Assembly (NCBI RefSeq): GCF_000003815.2
Contig: NC_049996.1
Location: 8,272,095-8,336,094 of the forward strand
Length of the DNA: 64,000 nt
Direction: 5' to 3'
Source of the DNA: Branchiostoma floridae
Taxonomy: Eukaryota > Chordata > Leptocardii > Amphioxiformes > Branchiostomatidae
Below the pieces are notes generated by a model that made no database searches, was not told the DNA's origin, and worked only from the letters and a program-made list of their open reading frames with translations. Shown piece by piece: positions 39,501 through 51,500 of the stretch. Numbering within the stretch: position 1 is the first letter of the stretch; the number at the start of each line of letters is the position of its first letter. Both the position numbers and the translations under genes were made by a program.

Positions 39501-42500
39501 TCCGTACCACTTACCAGCAATACCACCCGGTAATCATCACATTCGGTGTTCCACTTGGGAAAGCCTGGCTTCCTCTTTTCAAGGTACTTCATTGGGTCGA
39601 TGTACTGGTCAGTTGTTCCAGCTTTCCTAAATGCCACATGGAGGCTTTTGCCACATGCTGTCTTGGCAGTTCCCAGTGACTCACCTTTGAATACCTGTGT
39701 AAAAGATATATAGAATGTGAAAGATTGATTCATTGTTGAAAAGGAGACTTTGTTTTCACTGCCGTTTGTATGTCAGAACGATGCTTGTGAGTAACATAAC
39801 TAGAGAACGTATGGATGGATTGTTCAGAACAATGCTTGTCAGCAACATAACTTATTATAATAAGAGAACGCATGGTTGGATTGTTCATAACAATGCTTGT
39901 CAGCAACATAACTTATTAATAAGAGAATGCATGGATGGATTGTTCACAACGATGCTTGTCAGCAACATAACTAGAGAATGCATTGGATAAATTTGTTTTG
40001 ATATTTGGTAGTGGGTAAATGTGAAATGGTTATCGATTACAGTTCGGTTGGGAGTCTAGCAGCATGTTATGATACTGTTACGAGCGGAACTTCCGTTTTT
40101 TCTCAAATGGTAACTGCAAATAATTATATAAAATATAATCAAACAGATAAGATCGAATGTTCAACTGTATGTTTGATGGCTGTGTTGCAGCTGTGTTGTC
40201 CACTATAGATATGATTATATTATAGCATTATATTGTCACTATTCAATGAATTAAAATAAAATAAAGATGACCTACCTTCATTCCATTTTTACTGCTGGGA
40301 ACTGTGATGGGCTGTATAATCAGTTCAATACCGTCAGGGTCGTCAACGAGTATGGAGACCAACCCCGCAGACGAATCATTGATCCTGAGAATTCCAGTGA
40401 AGGGGACCTTAATCTGTGAGAAGAGTAAAATATGGTTACATATTAATGCTAGTTTACCTTTATCCGTGGGGTAACCTATATCCGTTTCTTTTCAAAACAG
40501 GGTATTTAGGCACATCATGCCGACGGGTGGTAGTTTTAAACTGCAATATACATGTATTGAAAATATTGCACTTTGAAACCAACGTCCGTCAACGTGATAT
40601 CCCCCAATACCCTGTTTTTAAAAGCAACGGATATAGGTTACCCAACGGATAAAAGTGAACTAGCGTTATACTTAGTCAAGGCTGTTGCATGTTGAGCTAT
40701 GTTGAAGTGTTACTCTTATACTAGTAAATGTATGTTGTAGTGGGACAAACCCAACCCTGTGTGTAGTGGTGGGGCACAACACTAACTGCCTCTGCTAAGT
40801 TTACCCTGTAGAAACTTGGTGAAAATGACTATCAATTCTCCTCTACTTCGCTCTGACTTGCTGTTTTCTTGCACCAATAGCCTCAAAACATGTGAACGCC
40901 TGCAGCCATAGTGCCGGTATAATCTGTTCATTTTCTAATTGGTCCAAACTCCAAAACCCTGTCTATTAAAAGTTTTTCAGGTCTATTTTTTCCGGACCGG
41001 TCCACCAAGAAAAAACGGTTTTGTACCAGTACACTGTACCGTTACCCACCCCTAATGTACATGTACATGTACAAGGTAGGTTCAGAAATGGCATGTTATT
41101 AAGTGCATCATTTGAGATATAGTTAGAGGTTCCTGGATAAACTAAGAGCCATTAACCATGGGAAGAACATTGTATGTATCATAAGTTCACTTATTACAGG
41201 TGGAACTGTTAAAACAGATTCTTATGAATGTATATTTTTCTTAAACAAACTTTGATAGATTTACATTTCTGTGAGTCATCAGACAAGAATGGCAATGTGT
41301 CTGTTTGTTAGTACTTACGCTTGTTTTGTTGAGTTCCAGGTCAACACCTTGATGTTTGTATTTCCCATTGCCGGTGCTTGGGTAGGGTCCGTAGCCGGAA
41401 CAGCTTGTAGCCTGCAGTAGTTTTCTTGGGAAATCCTTGTGCATTTTCGGTCCGAAAATTTTGCTGAGCAAAGTCCTTGCTTTAGTATACCTGGTGGGAA
41501 CAATTGCAAGTGTCATGGAGGCCCATCTTTGTTGGTAGTAATCATAGTAAAATGCTAAACTTTATTCCAACACAGAAGTTCACAAGGATTTGCAAAAAAC
41601 ACGAGAACTCGTTGCCTTCTTCTATGATATCATATTATTGATCCTGAAGAAGGCAACAGCGGTCCTTCAAGGTTTGATCCGCATGTTGGAAGAAAGTTTA
41701 GCATTGTACTCAAATTGCATAGTGTGTTTGTTACATTTTGAATGGCAAACTTTGAGTATTCATTCCAGATCGACAACAGTGTAAACTGTTGCACCACACC
41801 AATACCACTGGTTTTATACTGTCTTACTACGTTCTATGATTTGTTGTTTTGTTGTCTTCCAGGTCAACACCTTGATACTTGTATCTCCCATTGCCGGTGC
41901 TTGGATAGGGTCCGTAGCCGGAACAGCTTGAAGCCTGCAGTAGTTTTCTTGGGAAATCCTTGTGCATTTTCGGTCCGAAAATTCTAAGCCATGGTACATG
42001 CAAATCTAAAGTTGGCAAAAGTTGAGAAGTTTAACTCACGCATTTTTGACAAAGGTGTAGGCCGCCTTCACAGCTCTCATTTTCCCAACGACAAGTTCGT
42101 AGGTGTCCACAAAGGGAGCTGCCAACTCCTGGAGAACCCTCAGCGGTCCTTCAAAGATTCCGAAGGCTGTGATGACTTCATCCTCTAGTTGCTTCTTGAT
42201 TACTTTCTGCAACAAAACAGAGAATTCAGCCTGTTTTTAACAATTTTGATAAAGAATGATGTCACACAAGTCAGTGTGGCCTAAAATCAAATCATTACAA
42301 TAACTATCATAATGACAATATCAATAATAATAATTTTTGTTACAGTAAACTACTAGTATATTTGATTTAGGATTAAAGTATTATCCCTAGACGATTGCAA
42401 AGCCATGTCGAGAGAGAGTACATTTTAGAGAAATATTTCGATTTTCCCTATATTCTGATCTCATTCTGTTGCTATAATAATCTTAGCTACCTTCTGCAAC

Positions 42501-45500
42501 AAAATGGAGAAGATGCAGCCTGACTGTCCAGATTTTGTTTTTCTAAGCCATGGTACAATCATGTAATTAAACCTCAGCTTAGTAGCAGTCAGAACACAAA
42601 TCAAGAACTGAGATGGCCAAAGTGTCAGTGAGTTACCAAATGGGCATTTTCAGCCAATAATACGTCTGACGATTGCTAGGGCTTTGGGCGATTCTAAGCA
42701 CTCGTCCGTTGGGATTTAAAGCAGCAAGTGACATGTTTAACCAAACAATAACAAGTAAAATGACAGTTAAGCCATACTGATTTGATTAATACTATGAATG
42801 ACTTATTTGGGCAGCCCTTAATTGATGAGAGAATGAGCAGAAAAATGTTGGGCCCCAAAAAAGTATGCAATTTCATGTCCTCTTCTTCGCTTTGAAAGAC
42901 TTCAACTACAGTACCATTCTGATATAAATCATTTTGCACTTTACGGGCCACATCAAATGTATTTGCTAATTTTGTATGATTTTTGGTATAGCAGAAATTT
43001 CTTTCTTTTTTTAATTGCCAAACGTCGATGCACATGCACGCAGAGGTCATGGATACATGTATAGTCAACGGTCTTTGTTGGTCACTTTGTTGGCCTTAGA
43101 CCAAATCAAAATTTAACTGTATTTGATTTACGATTCATTGGATTTTTTCTGTATTCTGACTTATGTTTTATACAACATCAAGTGGTACAGCTACAAAATG
43201 TAATGAAACAAAAGAGAGGAATGGAAGTGTAAAAATACTAACCGGTCCAATGCCTGTGAATTTCTTAAATCTCTTTGCAGTGTTATATTTTGTAGCGCTG
43301 AGGTCGGGTTTGGCCAAATTTTTCACGGAGTTTATCAAGACGTCTTTTGCTGCCAAAACCTCATCCCAGATCTCTGTGATTACTGTTTTGATGTCAAACC
43401 AGTACGGTCTTTGTCCTGTAGGTGATGATAAACAAAGTGTTGAACAACAGCAATACTAATCAATGTAATAAATTGAATAATAAGTTGATTAATCAATAAT
43501 GATATGATAATTTAATATAAACAGACTCATCTGAATGACAGACTTTGTACACTATGCAGCTCCAACTGTATTTAAAATGAAGCTCATTCATTTTGTATGT
43601 CCATTACTGAGATGTGTAATTCTATTATCAGTATCTGTATCTGTATCTATATAGCCAGTATAACCGCCCTTTGGCGTAACACATCAGTGCCCTGGATGTA
43701 ATAATAAAAACTACGGTTATAAATACTGCAATAAGTAATGCATGATTATCAACCGTTACACTGAAAGTTGACAAGTCATTTGATTGGGAAACATTGAAAA
43801 GTAATGCAAGAGATTAACATTTTTTTATGCACCTTTTAAAAACAAGCAAGATTTTTGGATCCGGTTCTTTGCATCAAGCACCTTGAATATTCCGTTCTGG
43901 ATCCTGAAAAATAAAACAGTGTACAATTTAAATGATTGTATGGTTAGATAATTTCTCAATGACACATGCATGTAATAGTCCTATATAGAAACATTAAGCT
44001 GTATCATACATGTACCTTTACAATGTAAAACACAGTGGAAGAGAAAGCTATGCTAAAGAAATTATTGGTAACACAGCCTTGGGGTAAACGTCACAGATAT
44101 CTTGAAAAGAAAAGGGGTAGTAGTCTTACATGTACAACATGTAGCAATGGAGTGTTAGGGTATGTATTAATTAGTACATACTTTATGCTATATGCATACT
44201 TACTTGATCACTGCCTTCTGTACATCTCCAAGAGCAGCAATGGGGTTAGCGAAGAAGTTCTTTAGGGTATTGACGACCATGTTAACTGCCTCCTTTATCT
44301 GCTCAATTGCCCACGGAAGGGTGATTGTGATGGCATCCGATATGCTCTGTAAAGATATACAATGTACATGTGTGTTACTAATAGATACATGTGTTCACAA
44401 GATCTAGAGTACAGTGGGTTGGATCACCCATCGGTCTTTGGGCGATCCTGGTACTGGGCCATACCGGGAATACCCCGTTTTGTATCCACATGACATTCAA
44501 TTTGTATATTTATATCATACCGTATCTACATTTGATGTCAGAGTTCCAACTGGTCTGTATTTTACTGTACAGCCTGGGACTCCATACTTTCGTTTGAACG
44601 ATTGGAACTTGCTTGCACATGCTTGCCTGGTTCTTTTCTTTGAATTGACAAATAAAGTGTTGTTATAATTGCAATGTGCATTGATAGCCTATAGCTAGGG
44701 CAAAATGAAACCCTTTAGGCTGATTGGTCAATATCTTAAACTCATGTAAGAGCACCCTGCACTAGGGAGGCACAGAAAAGGTACAAATGAGGAGTGGTCC
44801 GATCTCTGTCATTCTTATAAGAAAGACAATAAAGTCGAAACCTTTAGAATACCGTCGTCTCTGAGTTGTCATTTTCCCAAGCTACGAATGATGCAATGCG
44901 CATTGATGTCACATCTTTTGCTCCTGTTTTGCATTAAGCTTCAGTTTGCTTGGGTTGGCATGACAGAAATGAAATACAACATGGAGTTTTCCATATTACC
45001 CTAAATTGGCCCTCCTGCATGTCGGATCTCCCTCCAGGCTTCAGGCGATCCTACCAATGGTTGGGACATACCTCATTGATACGGAATACCCCATGTTGTA
45101 TTCTATATGCATACAATGTAACTTACATCAACAAACTTTGTCACATCTCTCTTGATGTCGTTCATAAGTCCGGTGACCCTGCGTACGACGTTGACAATAG
45201 CGGTGAGGTAGGCAGGTGGGTTGACCATCTCTCCAAGAACCACGGTTGTTTTTTGTCCAATGGCAATGAGTCCGTCGATCTTCTTGGGGAGATTTTCGAA
45301 CACATCGGCAAACTTTTCAATCAGCCTTGGGAACGAAAATTCTGAGGCACTGTTGAACAAGTTTTTGAAATTGTTCACGGTGCTTTTAATGGTCCCTACA
45401 ATCCTGTCGACGACTTTATCCAGGGTGATGATTGTTTGGAAGACTTCTTCGAAGTTAAACTCCTGTCAGAGGAAAAGAGAAATAGTTGCAACAAAACCAA

Positions 45501-48500
45501 AAGAATCATATGGTGTACAATGTGGCTCATACAGTAAGGTTCTTTGGTACAGAACCAGAATATTGTACTCACTTCCGAAGAGCCTTACTACATGTGTAGG
45601 AGTAATTTACCAACCTAATGAAAGTATTTATGGGTGTACAGTGTGGTTTTCAAAAAAATTGCAGCCTTACAGTATTTTTAAACAAACACCAATACATTTA
45701 AATTGTATCTATGGCTATGGAACTTAACTGGCTTGATTAAGTATAAGCCAATGTGCATTTTGTAATTAATGGATCTGGATGACTGGAAGGAACTTAAGTC
45801 AAAGTAACATCAATAATAATAAATATATATTAAAGGGTCTAAACCACATTGTAACAACATTTTGTGAAATGTTCAATTTCAGAAATCAAAACCACCGTGA
45901 ACATTTTTCCATCACAATATGTGACTGCAGTACTGTTAGTTAATCTATGACATGTTGCAAGCTCCTACCTTGAGAATGTTGACGTCATATTTGATACCAC
46001 CTCGGAAGCAGACACGAATTCGGACTATATCCAGATTGTAATTGATGATACCAAAATGGGCGGTTGCAAAGGCTTCGTCCAGGACATCTAGCTTAAAGTG
46101 ACCCTTAAGCAGTGCTGTGTTGAATAAAACATTAAGGAGTGTCACTTCTGAAAATAATTTCATCTGATTGGTAGAATATATTAGGATATGGGAGTTTCAC
46201 AACCAGTAGGTACTATTACCTTACTTGGCGTACGTTTCAATGTCTCAGTCAGACACCTTCCTCCGAGCTTCTGACTGGAGTTCTGCTTCCGCTATGGACC
46301 AGAACGAGAGGGGATACAATCTCTAAGCCATGTTTCAGGGATTGTTTCCTTGCTGCAAAAACGCCATCCACACACACAACTTATAACGGCAAGAAGCAGA
46401 ACTCCAGTCAGAAGCTCTGAGGAAGGTGTCTGAGAGACATCGAATTGTCCCTTAACTGGTTGTGAAGAAGAATTCTCCTATATCCTATACTGAGTGTCAG
46501 TAGAAAAGGTGTTAATGCTAATGCTTAATATGAATAGATCTAGTAAAATAATCAAAAACAATATTTTAAGTACATATAAACTACTGTTCACTATAAATGG
46601 TCTAGAAACATGAGAAAAGTTACTAATTAGAAGTATTGCACAGTACAACTTTGCAATTACTAGCAATGAATACAGTTCGACTGCATTAAATGATGAAGAT
46701 TGCAAAAAAGGGATTTCCTCAATCTCTGCATGCTATATTATTCATTTGAATATCATATAAACTCTGGACACACCAAACCCTCATTCACATACTACTTGTA
46801 ACTCATTCACATTCAATTTGCTATGCCTGTTCTAGAATCTTTGTCTAAGGTAGCAAAAATGAAGAAGACGTTACAGCAGCAAGTAACAAGAAAAGAGAAA
46901 GTCTTAAGGTCCAAAACAAGTGGCTAGAACATCTTTCCCATTTATTTTGATGCTTGAGAATGTTTACATACATATACTCAGGTCCATGATGTTCCGAATG
47001 GTCAGTCCGAATGAAGCCCCAACTTTTTCCGATCCGATCATCTTCTTCCACTCAATGCCAGGTAGCTTCAACTTGAAATCGAACTTGAAGTTCAAGAGGT
47101 CGTCCAAGAAGCCCCGTTTCAGTCGAGAACGATCGTTCGTCTCCAGACCAGTTATGTTTGTCAATCTGAAACAAGATAGACATCTTTTAAACCAAAGTAT
47201 TCAATTGCTGCAAGCTGTTATATGGCAAATGATAGTATATTACACATTCAATGACAAGTATATATACAAGGTTTTGTTTAGCATTAGCAGGATCAAAGAT
47301 ATTGTGTGTAAGTGATTAAAGTGTGTTAAAATTAGTTTTATGTGTCAGTAGCTTTGTTGCCTTGTTTTGTAAGCGGGCACAAATGCATTGTGTGTACAGG
47401 TATGCGTATAGTATGTAAGAATAAGTGTCTGTTGTGTGTGTGTGTCTGCATGTCTGTATGTCTGTGTGTGCAAGTGTGTGTGTGTGAGTGTGCAAGTGCA
47501 TGTGTATGTATGTGTGTGTGTGACTGTGTTTGTGTATGTGTGTATTAGTTGGTGTGTTGACTGTGTATGTGTCTTAAGCTTTACAACTGTGTAATAAGTC
47601 TTTGGGACTGTTTTTGGTTCGGGCACGTTACACGACACAACAACCTGGCCAAGACGATTCTACAAGGAACGGTGGAAGGTGGACATCGCCGTGGACAGCA
47701 GCGAAAAGCTTGATAACATCGCTGACTGGACGTCTCTCAGCCTACAGGAGAGGATAACCCTGGCTAGGGATAGAAGAACCTGGAGGCAACTCTCGATCTT
47801 CGTGTCTACCTTGTCCCCCCAACGACCTGGAGGTCAAGGGACTAGGTAGGTAGGTATGTGTCTTTGCAACTGTGTATGTGTCTTTGCAACTGTTTAACTG
47901 ACTGTACGTGTCTGTGTATAACACTGTGTCTGTGTGTGTGTGTATGAGATAGAGAAAGAGAGTCAGAGAAGAGTAAAAAACATTTACCCTCTAACAAGGT
48001 GCCAATGAAGGTCAGTTATGGGCACAGCCTTGGGGTGTCTCCTGTACTCCAAGAGCGCATCGTAGCGGACGTGGTCCTCATGGCCTTCATCCACAGCCAT
48101 CTTGAGCAGCATCGATGCAGCCTGTTGTGCAAAATATCAAACATCAGGACCACCATGCAGTAATATTGGGCATATGTGTAAAGAACTTTACATTTGACTT
48201 TCTAGACTGAAAGTGATCTCGATCCAGTTTTGCTAAGGTGGACACTCACTGCACTTAAGGCACCACTGCGTGGTTCGTAGATGACTCAACGAATTTCAGA
48301 GATAAAGAAGTTTAACATATTTTCTTACCTTTTGTGTATTATTTTGTCTTCTAAGTCATACTCCCACATATTACGGAACATCGAAACTATTAAGAATCGC
48401 AAAAATAACAAAACAGTGCCACAGTGAACAAACCCCAGGCCCTGCAGTGCCACACCGGTGCCCCAAGTGCAGTGAGAGTCCACCTTAAGAGCTATTCTTC

Positions 48501-51500
48501 TACTGGTCGCAACAAAGAAGACAGTTACAATCTACAGGTTCGTTGTTACTGACTGATAGCTCTTTTTGACAACCATAATGGACAGTGGCGCACAGCTTAA
48601 CACCCTATCCTATCATATCAAGGACTGCAACCCTTTTCAGTATCGTGCCTGCCGAGGGAGCAACAGCAGCTCGTACAGTCATACAGAAATCAAAGGATAA
48701 ATGGACAAAGGTACACATGTGGCAGTTTATCAACTGCCAAATCCTATAACCAATACACATCTACACAGTCTGCCCAAACATCTGGTGGATGCCACTTCCG
48801 TAGAACATTTCAAAGCTGGGGTAGCCAAGCATTATGGCTACCCTAGCTCTGCCCAGCTGTAAGACCAAGTCATGCCCTAGCAAGATATCTTGTACAGCAC
48901 AGCACAGCACTGTTATTCTTGTTTGTTGAATGAATTTCGTTATTTTTGTCTCACCACCACCGGTTTGCTAGGGCATCCTCATTCCCCTGGGAACAAAGTC
49001 CCGCAAGGGGCATTGCCCAGTACTACGTAGATGTAGATCTAATACCAAATGGCTACCTTAGCAGGCTAACGTAAGAATACCAAAACAGTAATTACGTGTT
49101 CGTGATTATATTTGGCGACTGCTACCGCTCCGCTCCTCTTGAGCAGCTGTGGAGAATCGGGGGTGCTGATGTAAGAAAGGATGTGGTTGTACGAACGGTC
49201 CAGCCCGGCATTTCCCAGGGACAGGAGTAAAGTAGCCTTCCTTTGCTCGTGGTGATCGACATATGTCTTGTTGTTGTAGTCACATTTGTCATAATTTTCC
49301 TCCTTTTCCTTCTTCAGTTCTTCAGCCATTTCTGCAGCTCGTTTGGCCCTGTGTTTTACAGGATCTGAAGAAAAAAAAAATTAATGAAACAATAATTATG
49401 ATTATATATTTTGTGCAAAGCTCCAGACTAACTGTAGAGAAGGAACATCATGTAATCATGGGAAGTGTGAGTGACTAAGACTTATTTCTTTTAAGATGTT
49501 TACAAACATGTTTGAACTAAAGACTTTGATTTTTTTCACAATAATTGACAGTCACTGTCTGATACAAAAATTTATGACAGGGTTCACTCATGGTAAAATC
49601 ATAAGACCCATGTATACATGTGGCTACTAGCAAGTAGAGCCAAAGTCATACTAAGTCTTGTTATGGTTGTACGAACGGTCCAGCCCGTCATTGCCAAGGG
49701 ACAGGAGCAAAGTAGCCTTCCTTTGCTGGTGGTGATCGACTTATTTCTTTTAAGTTGTTTAAAAACATCTTTCAACTAATAACTTTGATTTTATTTTTAC
49801 AATAATTGACAGTCACTGTTTAATACAAAAATTTGTTCCCCCTCAAAAAATTGCAACAATTCCGAATCCGGTATTTGCTTCCCAATAGCAACACATTCGC
49901 ATTCCATTTATTCTATGGAAGCCTGTGCAATAACAATAGAATCCCGTGTGATAATCCAAGTTATCCCCCGGTCCAGAACACCCGTATTGTACGCTTTCAC
50001 CACCCAGATATAACATACATAAAGTGCATTATAGTAACTGACTGATAATCTGAAAAATCTAGTATTATCATTACCATGGTGTTGGAGTTCTTCTTCCATT
50101 CTGGCTACAATACTCTCTCCGCGCACAGGATCTGTAGACATCAGTTTGTTGACCAGGGCACCAAGGACTAGGGTTGCCATCGCCATGATGTCTTCATCAT
50201 CTGTAGCATATAACAAAGTAAGGTCACTCACTAAGGCATTACACAAAACAAACTGTCTTTAAATCGTATGGCACATTGATATGTTTATGAGGCCATGTTG
50301 ATTTGATTATATGGATGACATCCTCTGGGAACTCCAAAACTGATGCGAGCAAGCGAATAAAAAAAAAGTTTGGCCAAAAAAAAAGTTGCCTCCAGTATGA
50401 ATTCAAAGTGGCCAGGAAGGTTTAACATAGGACTAAACACACATAGTATGGCATACCAACAGTTAGGTGTAGGGACCAGTACATTATACGGGTGCAAGAC
50501 ATTATTTTTCTTCTTGGACCAATCCGACAAAAACAGACCTGGAAAAAAATCAGAGGAACAGGTTTCGCCAATTACAAAATGGACACACTATGTCGGCAGC
50601 CATTTGGGGTCTTACAAGAAGACAACAAGATCAGAGGAAGTCAAGTAGAGTTTATAGTCAATTGTACCAAGTTTCTACAGTCAAAGGTAAAGAGACAGTT
50701 AGCCTTTATTACTTGGAGATGGGGTTTTTAAATGCCAGTGGGAGTCTAATAATCCACCAAACAGATTCCTTTGTAGCAAAACTGTCCAATTATCATTGTT
50801 TTGAGTATTGCCAGTTCTCAAGTTTCCACAGACAATCAGGTTCAGGTTCAGGTCCGGACCTGGAAATGATGCTCTGGACCTGAACGGGACCTGAATTTTC
50901 TGTACTGGTACCTCCCCCTACCAACAGTAGATTTTTTTTTCTTATTCTTTGACTTTAGATTTATTTTGGCATTCTATGGCATTAGACTATGATTAGTTAT
51001 CTGTTTTCTGATTACTTTTTTTTCAATCTACGGAATATTTGTGCTCATTTTACAGCTGCTTTGCACAATTTATTGCGTGGTCGAAAACTTTTTTTTTTTT
51101 GGAAACGGCCGAAAATTGGTGCGAGCGCGGATGTCATCCATATAATCAAATCAACATGGCCTAAAAGACAAGACAAAGCCCCATCTCTTGTTTATCTTAA
51201 CTTAAGTTTGTAAGTTGAATTATAATAATAATTGTTATTGTCAACATTCAGTGACTCTGTGACTTAGTTTCATGTGATTTCTAGGCTCTACCAACTGCAT
51301 AGTATTACATGTAATGCAATCAGAGTATTCTTAGACTACTAGTCTTAGACTAGTACATGTCCCCTGAACAACAGAACTTTAGTAAGCTACCTCACAGTGT
51401 GACTCATCCTTAATTATTAAGTGTTAAATCTAAGACCCATGCCCATCCATTATGTACAGACCAGGGGCCTCATATTTTGACATTTGCTGCTCAATTGCAC

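Noticed and set aside
39733-39990. Open frame with a repeated MLVSNIT peptide
   Set aside because: Product of the intronic minisatellite on the strand opposite to the gene.
47316-47638. Thr/His-rich frame near the TG repeat
   Set aside because: Microsatellite translation.
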